Below, one piece after another: positions 1 through 6,461 of a DNA stretch of 12,675 nt. This DNA is from JBBRSC01 sp038245795 (GTDB lineage Bacteria > Actinomycetota > Acidimicrobiia > Acidimicrobiales > Microtrichaceae). A program made the position numbers and the translations under genes. Location: positions 1-12,675 of the forward strand of contig JBBRSC010000082.1 of the NCBI GenBank assembly GCA_038245795.1, in the 5' to 3' direction. Under the pieces are notes generated by a model. That model was not told the DNA's origin. It did no database searches and saw only the letters and a list, made by a program, of their open reading frames with translations. How positions within the stretch are numbered: the first letter of the stretch is position 1; each line of letters opens with the position of its first letter.

Positions 1-1
1 C

Positions 2-751
2 CGGGCGACGTGCTCCGCGTCTGCACTCCGGGCGGCGGCGGTCACGGAGCGGGTGCGACTGGCGTCGACCATCGTGGTGTTGCCCATGCATTCAGAGGTG
101 TGGGTCGCGAAGCAGACCGCAACGCTCGATGTCCTGAGCGAGGGTCGCGTCACCCTCGGGGTGGGAGTCGGTGGTCGTCGCGAGGACTACGACGCGCTGG
201 GTCGATCGTTCGAGAACCGTTTCGAGCGACTCGATCAACAGGTCGAGACGATCCGTGCCATCTGGGCGGGAGCATCGCCGGGGGAGGGGCTCGAACCTGT
301 CGGCCCATCGCCCGTTCAGGAACATCTCCCGATCCTGTCGGGGTCGATGGGTCCCAAGTCGATCGCCCGGTCGGCGAAGTGGGCTGACGGTATTGCTGGG
401 TTCGAGATGGATCCATCGGCGAACGCGTTGCAGCGGTCCGCTTCCGCGATGACGGCGGCCTGGGACATCGCGGGCCGAACGACCGCGCCCCATCGGATGA
501 CGAGCTTCTGGTTCGCCCTGGGACCTGGAGCCGACGCACGACTTCAGGAGTACGCCCGGCACTACCTGGCCGTCTTCGGTCCAGAACTGGCGGATGCGCT
601 GGCGAGCTCATGCACAGTCGCTGGCGATGATGGCGTCAGGCGGGCGGTCGAGGCATGCCGGGAGGCCGGCTTCGACGAGATCCAGCTCGTCCCCACCAGC
701 GCGGATCTGCTGGAGCTGGACCGGCTGACCGCAATCGTGCAAACTCAGTGA
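2..751 (+). CDS. Luciferase-like (LLM class, probably F420-dependent) oxidoreductase, 5' truncated
   Basis: The reading frame is open from base 2, so the gene begins outside the window; about 249 C-terminal residues are present. A GTG at 53 could be read as a start, but the residues before it (ending AAAVTER, then VRLASTIVVLPMH) match the family's usual beta-strand region, so truncation is the better reading. The block with AKQTATLDVLSEGRVTLGVGVGG, broken here only by what the family allows, is typical of bacterial luciferase-like TIM-barrel enzymes, as is the later D-Y-D-A-L-G and the C-terminal GFDEIQLVP strand. Such proteins use F420 or FMN to oxidise or reduce small organic substrates in the cytoplasm; the actinobacterial setting favours F420, but cofactor and substrate cannot be told from this sequence. 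The next gene starts 34 bp downstream on the same strand, so co-transcription is likely. Confidence 0.88.
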   Translation, partial: RATCSASALRAAAVTERVRLASTIVVLPMHSEVWVAKQTATLDVLSEGRVTLGVGVGGRREDYDALGRSFENRFERLDQQVETIRAIWAGASPGEGLEPVGPSPVQEHLPILSGSMGPKSIARSAKWADGIAGFEMDPSANALQRSASAMTAAWDIAGRTTAPHRMTSFWFALGPGADARLQEYARHYLAVFGPELADALASSCTVAGDDGVRRAVEACREAGFDEIQLVPTSADLLELDRLTAIVQTQ

Positions 752-785
752 ACATCCTTCACGACACCTCGGGAGCATCAGCGAT

Positions 786-1670
786 ATGACGAGCGCTTCC
801 GCAGTCCCAGATCCGAGTGTGGGGGCGAGTCCGGCGAGCCCGATCCCGAGCGGCGGCGGTCTCCGCGGTCTCGGCTACGTTCGCCGACCGGCAGCCGGGG
901 CCCTCTTCGATGAGCACTCCATGTCGTGGAAGCTCGTCAGCCGTTGGTCGGTTCTGGCGGGGGGAGCGGCAGCGGTACTGCTCCAGGTCGCGCACCCGAG
1001 CGTCGGCGCCGGCGTGAACCAGCACAGCTCCTACGCGGCCGATCCGCTGGGTCGTCTCGAGCGGACGTTGACATCGATGTTGGCGATCTCCTTCGGGTCG
1101 ACGGCCCAACGGGAAGCGGTGCTGGCAGAGCTGCGCCGGCTGCATCGGCCAGTCACGGGCACGCGTGCGGATGGCGAGAGCTACCGCGCGCTCGATCCCG
1201 AGCTGCAGATGTGGGTGTGGGCCACGTTGATCCACGTTGGCCTGGCCGTGGAGCGGCGGTACGAACATCGCCTCACCGACGCAGAGCGTCGCGGGTACTA
1301 CCTGGAGTCTCGAGTCCTCGCCGCGCAGTTTCGAATTCCGGACGCGATGATCCCGGTCGACCTTGAGGAGTTCGAGGACTACGTCTCCGCCACGATTGCG
1401 TCACTGGTGGTGACGGATGACGCCCGGCAGATCTGCCGGGAGATCGTGCGTCCCGACCTTCCTTGGACTATGCCAGCATTGTTTGCGCCGCTCGAATGGT
1501 TGACCGTCGAACTTCTCGATGATCGCCTACGCGAGGAGTACGGGCTCCAGGCGCTCTCGCCGGTTCGACGTGCGGTGATGCGTCAGATGACCGGCACTAC
1601 TCGCTGGCTTCTGCCCAGACTCCCCGATCGGCTGATGGCGAATCCGCTCAACAAACGGGCCTTCGGCTGA
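786..1670 (+). CDS. MpaB/DUF2236-family (rubber-oxygenase-like) oxygenase
   Basis: A 294-residue protein of normal length for the DUF2236 family, which includes fungal MpaB and the heme-b latex-clearing oxygenases. Visible family blocks are the W-K-L-V-S-R-W entry helix near residue 48, LLQVAHPSVGAGVNQHS at about 65-81, an S-Y-x-A-x-D-P-x-G-R-L-x-R-T segment at 82-94, HRPVTG at 120-125 (usually HxxVxG), Y-R-A-L-D-P-E-L at 133-140 and the helix after it. No signal peptide is evident. The start is ATG 786, with GGGAG at 771-775 as a plausible ribosome site. Where the family usually reads W-V-H-A-T, this protein reads W-V-W-A-T (residues 143-147), with a His three residues later (His150). The first ~40 residues are Ser/Pro/Gly-rich and probably disordered. 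The gene follows the LLM oxidoreductase by 34 bp; a joint oxidative role is inference. The substrate is unknown. Confidence 0.85.
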   Translation: MTSASAVPDPSVGASPASPIPSGGGLRGLGYVRRPAAGALFDEHSMSWKLVSRWSVLAGGAAAVLLQVAHPSVGAGVNQHSSYAADPLGRLERTLTSMLAISFGSTAQREAVLAELRRLHRPVTGTRADGESYRALDPELQMWVWATLIHVGLAVERRYEHRLTDAERRGYYLESRVLAAQFRIPDAMIPVDLEEFEDYVSATIASLVVTDDARQICREIVRPDLPWTMPALFAPLEWLTVELLDDRLREEYGLQALSPVRRAVMRQMTGTTRWLLPRLPDRLMANPLNKRAFG

Positions 1671-1705
1671 CGTCGGAATGATGTCTGGACGGACCAGATT
1701 GCGAC

Positions 1706-2239
1706 TCAGAGATGGACGAGTTCGCCGTCGCTGTCCGGGTCGACTGAACGGTCGCAGGTCGGGCACCAGAGTCGGGTCTCGAGGGTCGCGCCGCACAGCG
1801 AATGCTGGCCGGATTGCGAATGCTGGCCGGATTGCGAATGCTGGCCGGATTGCGAATGCTGGCCGGATTGCGAATGCTGGCCGGATTGCGAATGCTGGCC
1901 GGACTGACGGGTCACGGAGTGATGAGTCTCAGGACCCGAGCCCATGTGTCGGCGCCCCCAGGTGGACAACAGTGCCAGCGCCCCGGCCAGTTGGCGGCCG
2001 TCGTCGGTGAGAGCATAAGAAAAACGCGGCGGACGTTCGCTGTAGGCGGTCGAGCGGATCACCCCGTCGAACTCCAGCTGCCGTATCCGTTTCGACAACA
2101 CGTTTGGCGCAATTCCTTCGACCGAGCCACTGAGCTCGCCGAATCGCTGGGGTCCGTCCAGGAGCGACGCCACGATCAGGATCGTCCAACGATCGCCGAT
2201 GCGGTTGACGGCTTCGACCAGCGGGGGGCGGTTGTCCAT
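1706..2239 (-). CDS. HxlR-family transcriptional regulator with in-frame repeat expansion and zinc-ribbon-like tail
   Basis: A 177-residue regulator. Residues 1-98 form a typical HxlR winged helix: V-N-R-I-G-D-R-W-T-I-L-I (11-22), R-F-G-E-L (32-36), I-A-P-N-V-L-S-K-R-I-R-Q-L (43-55) and the wing ending P-R-F-S-Y-A-L-T-D-D-G. Residues 113-148 are six copies of S-G-Q-H-S-Q (last copy ends L). A tail follows with His146-x2-Cys149-x9-Cys159-x2-Cys162, a pattern like the zinc ribbons some actinobacterial HxlR proteins carry. I chose ATG at 2239 because the family domain begins there; an in-frame start at 2329 would add 30 unrelated residues and run through the operator. The gene is divergent from the HtrA-type protease and shares its promoter region, so it probably represses the protease and itself. 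HxlR proteins often sense electrophiles or redox state through Cys; that the tail Cys residues do so here is inference. Confidence 0.9.
   Translation of the reverse strand: MDNRPPLVEAVNRIGDRWTILIVASLLDGPQRFGELSGSVEGIAPNVLSKRIRQLEFDGVIRSTAYSERPPRFSYALTDDGRQLAGALALLSTWGRRHMGSGPETHHSVTRQSGQHSQSGQHSQSGQHSQSGQHSQSGQHSQSGQHSLCGATLETRLWCPTCDRSVDPDSDGELVHL
1798..1905. repeat. Six-copy 18-bp tandem repeat (minisatellite) inside the HxlR gene
   Basis: The unit gcgaatgctggccggatt occurs head to tail at 1798, 1816, 1834, 1852, 1870 and 1888. Copies 1-5 are identical and copy 6 differs at one base (gact for gatt at its end), a synonymous change on the coding strand. The unit is a multiple of three, so gain or loss of copies keeps the reading frame and alters only the Ser-Gly-Gln-His-Ser-Gln linker. 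Perfect identity between copies implies recent expansion. All frames stay open through it, which creates spurious ORFs on the plus strand. Confidence 0.97.
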
Positions 2240-2273
2240 CCGCTCAGTCTGCCACGATCGGGTGGCATTCACT

Positions 2274-2298
2274 AGTGACTTGCAAATAACAAGTAACT
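2274..2298. promoter_or_regulatory. 25-bp inverted repeat, probable HxlR operator
   Basis: The left arm AGTGACTTG (2274-2282) and right arm CAAGTAACT (2290-2298) pair at eight of nine positions around a 7-bp AT-rich spacer. The site lies in the 90-bp region between the divergent HxlR and protease genes and covers the -35 and spacer of the predicted protease promoter. Position and dyad symmetry suit a dimeric winged-helix regulator; the owner is inferred from adjacency. Confidence 0.7.
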
Positions 2299-2307
2299 CG
2301 GTAGAGT
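2280..2307 (+). promoter_or_regulatory. Predicted promoter of the HtrA-type protease gene
   Basis: TTGCAA (2280-2285) as -35 and TAGAGT (2302-2307) as -10, separated by 16 bp, would start transcription near 2314. A ribosome site AAAGAGG at 2318-2324 and ATG at 2330 follow at sensible distances. The inverted repeat at 2274-2298 overlaps the -35 and spacer, so a bound regulator would block polymerase. Confidence 0.5.
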
Positions 2308-2329
2308 GAAGCGAACGAAAGAGGCCCAC

Positions 2330-3274
2330 ATGGCAAAAACACCTTCATCCGCAACATCTGCAACATCTGCTCCGGCACTCGACGAGATCGCCCATGCCGG
2401 ACATCACATCGAGACGACCGTGGCGTCGTCGGTGGTGAGCATCGGGCGCGACGGACGCGGCAGCGGTTTCGTCGTGGCGCCGAATCGGGTCGTGACCAAT
2501 GCGCACAATCTCCGCGATCGCTCCACGCAGGTGACCTTCGGAGACGGTCGATCACTTCAAGGACGAGTGGTTGGCGCCGATCCGGGCGCCGATCTCGTCG
2601 TCATCGAGGTCGATACGGCCGAGGCTCCATCGCTCACCTGGGCAGACGACGGCGTCTCCACGGGTACCGCCGTGTTCGCGGTGGCTCGTACCCATCACGG
2701 CACCCGCGTCAGCTTCGGATTTGTCTCCGGCGTCGACCGGGCGTTCCGTGGACCCCGAGGAACGGCCATCAGTAACAGCATCGAGCACACTGCCCCCATG
2801 GGTCGCGGGTCCTCAGGAGGCGTGTTGGTCAACGTCGTCGGCGAGGTCGTCGGTATCAATACTCACCGGCTCGGAGAGGGCTTCTACTTGGCTCAATCCG
2901 CCAGCTCAGGCCTCCATCAGAGCGTGACGCGCCTGGCGGAGGGCCACTCACCGCGACGCCTCTTGCTGGGCGTGTCGCTCGCCCCGTCGGACGTTGCCCA
3001 GAAGCTGCGACGCTCGGTTGGTCTCCCGGAACGGGCCGGAATCCTGGTACGCGCCGTTGCTGACGACGGTCCAGCCGCGGCTGCCGGAGTACGCGAGGGT
3101 GACCTGATCGTCGCGGCGGGCGGCGCCGACGTTGCGTCATCAGATGCGTTGGCCGCCGTCCTGGCGACCCACGATGCCGACACCGAGCTCACGCTGGGCC
3201 TCGTCCGAGGCAACGATGAGGTCGAGGTCGTGGTGTCGTTCGTTGCGGCCGCTCCGACGGACGACGCCGCCTGA
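2330..3274 (+). CDS. HtrA/DegP-type serine protease with one PDZ domain, no signal peptide
   Basis: A 314-residue trypsin-fold protease. The catalytic triad is readable: His59 in V-T-N-A-H-N, Asp88 in G-A-D-L-V-V-I and Ser162 in G-R-G-S-S-G-G-V-L-V-N, followed by the family's GEVVGINT strand. A PDZ domain spans about 210-305, with L-L-L-G-V at its start and GVREGDLIVAAGG in the middle. The N-terminus (MAKTPSSATSATSAPA) is polar, with neither signal peptide nor membrane helix, whereas most HtrA proteins are exported or membrane-anchored; a cytoplasmic location is therefore likely. ATG 2330 is chosen over a GTG at 2306 because AAAGAGG at 2318-2324 is well placed for it and 2306 overlaps the -10 box. 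The expected role is degrading or refolding damaged proteins. Divergence from the HxlR gene and the shared operator imply control by that regulator. Confidence 0.9.
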   Translation: MAKTPSSATSATSAPALDEIAHAGHHIETTVASSVVSIGRDGRGSGFVVAPNRVVTNAHNLRDRSTQVTFGDGRSLQGRVVGADPGADLVVIEVDTAEAPSLTWADDGVSTGTAVFAVARTHHGTRVSFGFVSGVDRAFRGPRGTAISNSIEHTAPMGRGSSGGVLVNVVGEVVGINTHRLGEGFYLAQSASSGLHQSVTRLAEGHSPRRLLLGVSLAPSDVAQKLRRSVGLPERAGILVRAVADDGPAAAAGVREGDLIVAAGGADVASSDALAAVLATHDADTELTLGLVRGNDEVEVVVSFVAAAPTDDAA

Positions 3275-3282
3275 CCATCCCC

Positions 3283-3333
3283 CGAACTGAGCACGTTCGG
3301 CCACCCCGCCGGTGGTTGAGCGTTCTCAGTTCG
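3283..3333. other. 51-bp nested inverted repeat between protease and dimethylformamidase-like genes
   Basis: Outer arms CGAACTGAG (3283-3291) and CTCAGTTCG (3325-3333) are a perfect 9-bp pair. Inside them ACG (3293-3295) pairs with CGT (3321-3323), and CCACC (3301-3305) pairs with GGTGG (3311-3315) around a 5-base loop, with a symmetric 5/5 internal loop between. It starts nine bases after the protease stop. There is no T-run after it, so a classical intrinsic terminator is uncertain; it may end the protease message, act as an operator for the next gene, or both. Confidence 0.55.
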
Positions 3334-3348
3334 CCGCGTGCGGACCGC

Positions 3349-3364
3349 TACCGTTCCTTGCGTG
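3349..3364 (+). promoter_or_regulatory. Predicted leaderless promoter for the dimethylformamidase-like gene
   Basis: TACCGT (3349-3354) fits the actinobacterial -10 pattern TANNNT, and exactly seven bases separate it from GTG at 3362. Neither this GTG nor the alternative at 3338 has a purine-rich ribosome site, which agrees with translation from the first base of the message. No convincing -35 is visible. Confidence 0.4.
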
Positions 3365-4897
3365 CAGTGCATCGAAGGGTACGCGGATCAGCTGAGCGTG
3401 CTGCCGGGCGATGCGATCGCTCTTCATCTGTCCGGCGTCGGTCCGGCCGAGCTGACCGTCTATCGAGATGGTGCGACTCGTCGGATGTTCAAACACCTGA
3501 AGGTCGCGTGCCGCCCTCAGCCGGTGCCAGCTGATGCTGCGCGGCATGGCTGCCGATGGGAGCCGTCGGTCACGATCGACATTGAACGATCGTGGGAATC
3601 AGGTATGTACCTCGTGGCCGTCGACGCGCCGTCAGGAGCGCGTCGATGGGTGTCCTTCGTGGTCCGGGCGCCTCTCGGCCAGCGTGCCGCGTTGGTGCTG
3701 GTCTCAGCCAGTGCGACGTCGTGCGCATACAACGATTGGGGAGGGCCCAGCCTCTACGACGGAGCGCATCGCGTCAGCTTCGAACGGCCATGGTGCCAAG
3801 GATTTCTTGATCGGCCCGACGAGCCGGTCGGGCGACACGCCGTCGTCGGTCACGAACCCGACCCGGATTGCACCGGCTACCGCGACTACGTCCAACGTCA
3901 CGGATTGTCGATCCGAGCCGCCGAGGCGGGCTGGTTCGGGTGGGAGCGACGGTTCGTTCGGTGGGCGGAATCGAACGGATACCGGATTGACCTGGCGCAG
4001 TCCACCGATCTGATCGGCAACGACGAGGGATCAGGTGACGAGGTACTCGCTGGGTACTCGGCCATGATCTCAGTCGGCCACGACGAGTACTGGTCAGCCG
4101 CCATGCGCAACACCGTTGAGTCGTTCACGGCCGACGGAGGAAACGTTGCATGGTTCTCGGCCAACAACTCCTTCTGGCAAGTGCGATTCGAGGAATCATC
4201 TGCCGGTCGATCGGCAGCCGAGATGATCTCGTACAAGTACGAGGCACCATGGACGGATCCGGTAATCGGGACGCACGAGGAGTCGACCGTGACCGCCATG
4301 TGGTCCGACCCACTCATCGGTCGACCCGAGAACACCATGACCGGTGTGAGCTTTTCACGGGGCGGTTACGTGCGGTTCGGCAATGGCGTTCCCCGCGGAA
4401 GCGGCGGTTATACGGTGCAACGACCGGGCCATTGGATCTTCGCCGGAACAGATCTCCGTGTCGGGGACCTGTTCGGCACCGAAGCGGTCGTCGTGGGCTA
4501 TGAAGCTGACGGCTGTGAGCTGGCGTGGATCGACGGGCAGTTGGTGCCGACCGGGGCTGACGGTACGCCCGAGGAGTTCGAGATCCTGGCGACGTCGCCC
4601 GCCCGGCTGTGGTCATCGACGCCCGAGAACGGGTCCGATCTGCCGCCGTACCAGGAGCATCCGCTCGACACGCCGGCGGATCTCGAATACGTGGCCCTGC
4701 GTCTCTACGGGGACATGTCGACAGCATCCACGGACCGGCTGGCACACGGTCACGCCGTGTTGGGTATGTTCCAACGGCCGGACGAAGGCATGGTGATGAC
4801 GACCGGCTGCACCGATTGGGCCCATGGCCTGGACCCGATCCCCGATCGCGACGTCGTCGCCATCACCCGCAACATCCTCGACCGATTCGGAGCCTGA
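3362..4897 (+). CDS. N,N-dimethylformamidase large-subunit-like protein
   Basis: A 511-residue protein with the N,N-dimethylformamidase beta-subunit-like C-terminal fold. Recognisable blocks (numbered from GTG 3362) are the N-terminal I-E-G-Y-A-D-x-L-S-V-x-P-G-D, Y-N-D-W-G-G-P-S-L-Y-D near 123-133, S-V-G-H-D-E-Y-W-S near 237-244, GGNVAWFSANNSFWQVRF near 259-276, the R-P-E-N-T-M-T-G-V-S-F segment near 321-331 and the C-terminal TTGCTDWAHGL with T-R-N-I-L-D-R-F. The characterised enzyme hydrolyses dimethylformamide using an iron held by two Tyr and one Glu; Tyr243 (GHDEYW) and Glu323 (RPEN) are plausible ligands, the second Tyr is not assigned. The small alpha subunit of the known enzyme is absent here, so substrate may differ. 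GTG 3338 is an alternative start adding eight residues. No signal peptide is seen. The stop lies one base before the P450 start, so the two are co-translated. Confidence 0.85.
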   Translation: MQCIEGYADQLSVLPGDAIALHLSGVGPAELTVYRDGATRRMFKHLKVACRPQPVPADAARHGCRWEPSVTIDIERSWESGMYLVAVDAPSGARRWVSFVVRAPLGQRAALVLVSASATSCAYNDWGGPSLYDGAHRVSFERPWCQGFLDRPDEPVGRHAVVGHEPDPDCTGYRDYVQRHGLSIRAAEAGWFGWERRFVRWAESNGYRIDLAQSTDLIGNDEGSGDEVLAGYSAMISVGHDEYWSAAMRNTVESFTADGGNVAWFSANNSFWQVRFEESSAGRSAAEMISYKYEAPWTDPVIGTHEESTVTAMWSDPLIGRPENTMTGVSFSRGGYVRFGNGVPRGSGGYTVQRPGHWIFAGTDLRVGDLFGTEAVVVGYEADGCELAWIDGQLVPTGADGTPEEFEILATSPARLWSSTPENGSDLPPYQEHPLDTPADLEYVALRLYGDMSTASTDRLAHGHAVLGMFQRPDEGMVMTTGCTDWAHGLDPIPDRDVVAITRNILDRFGA

Positions 4898-4898
4898 A

Positions 4899-6104
4899 AT
4901 GACCCACATCCATGACCCACTGACCGATCAGCTCTTGGCGGGTTCGTTCCCGTTTGCCAATCCGCATCCGCTCTATGACCAACTCCGGAACGAGGCGCCC
5001 ATCGCCTGGAACGACAGCGCGGGGTTCTGGGCGCTGAGTCGCCATCACGATGTCCTCGCGGTCTCCACCGATCCCACGACGTTCTGTTCGGGCCGCGGCA
5101 TCCTCGTGTCGGAGATCGGCATGACGTATGACTCGCCGCCCACCATGATGCATACCGACCCGCCCGACCACACTCGGTACCGGTCGATCGTGCAGCCGGC
5201 CTTCTCGAAGCGACGGATGGCTCTGCTCGCTGAATCAGTCGAGGCGCGTGTCGCGGCGCTCATGGCCCCGCTCATCGATGGGGCCGCAGCCGAGCTGGTC
5301 GCTGACCTCGCCGTGCCGCTTCCGCTGCAGGTGATCGCCGATCTCCTGGGCCTCCAGGAGATCGAGTTGGCGAGAATGCATCTCTGGTCTGATGCGTCGA
5401 TCCCCGACTCGACCGGGCTCACCGACGAGCGCCGAATGGAGCTCCTCGGCGACATGTGGGCGACGCTGTTGTCGGTATGTGTCGAACGACGTGCCAACCC
5501 GCGAGACGACCTGATCAGCGATCTCGTGGCCGCCGGAGCCGGAGGACGCCTGGACGAGAACGAATCACTCTCCGACGAGGAGCTGGCGATGTTTCTGATT
5601 CAACTCCTGGTGGCAGGCAACGAAACCACGCGCAATGTCATTTCCGGGGGACTCATCGCGCTCGCGGAACGTCCTGATCAATACCGACGACTGATCGATG
5701 AGCCGGCGACGATCGGGTCGGCAGTCGAGGAGCTGTTGCGTTGGACGTCGCCAGTCGTGTCGTTCCTGCGCACCGCAACGGCAGACACGGTGCTCTCGGG
5801 CACCAGGATCTCGAGTGGTGATCCCGTCCTGTTGCTGTACGGCTCGGCGAACCGCGATCCCGCCGAGTTCGGGCCGACCGCTGGGGTGGTCGACGTGGCA
5901 CGCACTCCGAATCATCATCTGGCGTTCGGATTCGGTGCCCATTTCTGTCTTGGAGCAGCGTTGGCTCGCCTCGAGATCGCTGCGGTGTTGACGGCCGTGA
6001 CGAAAAAGGTCAGCGAGATCCACCTCGAAAACGAACCGACCCGCAGCCCCTCGACGATTATCGCCGGGGTGCTGCGGGCACCGGTCACTTTTGTTGTGTC
6101 CTGA
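4899..6104 (+). CDS. Cytochrome P450 (soluble bacterial type)
   Basis: A complete 401-residue P450 of normal bacterial length. The C-helix block H-T-D-P-P-D-H-T-R-Y-R is at 85-95, the oxygen-activating I-helix A-G-N-E-T-T at 239-244, the E-x-x-R pair at Glu278/Arg281, and the heme-binding loop F-G-F-G-A-H-F-C-L-G with the ligand Cys350. No N-terminal membrane anchor is present, so it is cytoplasmic and would need a ferredoxin and reductase supplied from elsewhere; none lies in this window. ATG 4899 follows the upstream stop (4895-4897) by one base, a clear sign of translational coupling with the dimethylformamidase-like gene. Oxidative N-dealkylation or hydroxylation of the same substrate, before or after amide cleavage, is a reasonable inference but not shown. 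Closest in style to CYP families of catabolic actinobacterial P450s; the family number cannot be given. Confidence 0.95.
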   Translation: MTHIHDPLTDQLLAGSFPFANPHPLYDQLRNEAPIAWNDSAGFWALSRHHDVLAVSTDPTTFCSGRGILVSEIGMTYDSPPTMMHTDPPDHTRYRSIVQPAFSKRRMALLAESVEARVAALMAPLIDGAAAELVADLAVPLPLQVIADLLGLQEIELARMHLWSDASIPDSTGLTDERRMELLGDMWATLLSVCVERRANPRDDLISDLVAAGAGGRLDENESLSDEELAMFLIQLLVAGNETTRNVISGGLIALAERPDQYRRLIDEPATIGSAVEELLRWTSPVVSFLRTATADTVLSGTRISSGDPVLLLYGSANRDPAEFGPTAGVVDVARTPNHHLAFGFGAHFCLGAALARLEIAAVLTAVTKKVSEIHLENEPTRSPSTIIAGVLRAPVTFVVS

Positions 6105-6137
6105 CCGATGAACTGGCCAGGACAGTGATCTGGGTAA

Positions 6138-6338
6138 TCAGACTCCGCGTACCTGCGAGGCCTGCTTGCCCTTTCGACCCTCGGTCACCTCGAACTCGAC
6201 CTTTTGGCCGTCATCGAGGCGCCGACTTGGGTCGGTGATCTCCGTTAGATGTACGAAAAGATCGGGTCCACCACCGTCAGGTGCAATGAAGCCGAAGCCC
6301 TTCGTCGTGTTGAACCACTTGACCGTACCGGTCGCCAT
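6138..6338 (-). CDS. Cold-shock protein, CspA family
   Basis: A 66-residue single cold-shock domain with both RNA-binding motifs: K-G-F-G-F-I (RNP1, about 13-18) and D-L-F-V-H-L (RNP2, about 26-31). The start M-A-T-G-T-V-K-W-F-N is typical. Such proteins bind single-stranded RNA and DNA and act as RNA chaperones. ATG 6338 has GAGG (6346-6349 on the complementary side) seven bases before it. The gene is 123 bp downstream of the histidine kinase on the same strand and converges with the P450 gene, 33 bp away. The C-terminus is slightly basic (GRKGKQ). Whether it answers cold or only growth and stress cues cannot be read from the sequence. Confidence 0.97.
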   Translation of the reverse strand: MATGTVKWFNTTKGFGFIAPDGGGPDLFVHLTEITDPSRRLDDGQKVEFEVTEGRKGKQASQVRGV

Positions 6339-6461
6339 GGGGATACCTCACTCATGATCGCTCAGTCTGACGAGCGTTCAGAGATGCCAGGGCAACTCAT
6401 CACATCTCCTCGAACGACCTGCGCGTAACGTCGTCCGATCCGGGTACCGTAGCATCCGGGG
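6339..6461 (-). promoter_or_regulatory. Leader region of the cold-shock gene
   Basis: These 123 bases hold no gene. On the minus strand TACGGT (complement of 6446-6451) fits TANNNT and would give a leader of about 100 nt, within the range of structured leaders of cold-shock genes. The -35 is weak and the match could be chance. The only firm element is the GAGG ribosome site at 6346-6349. Confidence 0.3.

Noticed and set aside
92..611. Minus-strand open frames opposite the luciferase-like gene
   Set aside because: Arg/Pro-rich translations without domains, overlapping a clear family member on the plus strand.
1684..1698. Small hairpin TCTGG/CCAGA between the converging MpaB and HxlR genes as a two-way terminator
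   Set aside because: The stem is only five base pairs with no T-run; it is expected by chance in sequence of this composition.
1798..1905. Possible CRISPR array
   Set aside because: The copies abut with no spacers, the unit is only 18 bp and the array lies inside a coding sequence.
1802..2275. A plus-strand frame with repeated Leu-Ala-Gly-Leu-Arg-Met units
   Set aside because: It reads the 18-bp repeats antisense to the HxlR gene. The repeat length keeps every frame open, and nothing outside the array looks like a protein.
2240..2329. Extended N-terminus of the HxlR regulator from a start at 2329
   Set aside because: The 30 extra residues do not resemble the family and would place coding sequence across the operator and protease promoter.
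6366..6376. The 11-mer cagactgagcg (minus strand) upstream of both the cold-shock gene and the HxlR gene
   Set aside because: Only two copies, at different distances from the starts and without symmetry; not enough to call a shared regulatory site.
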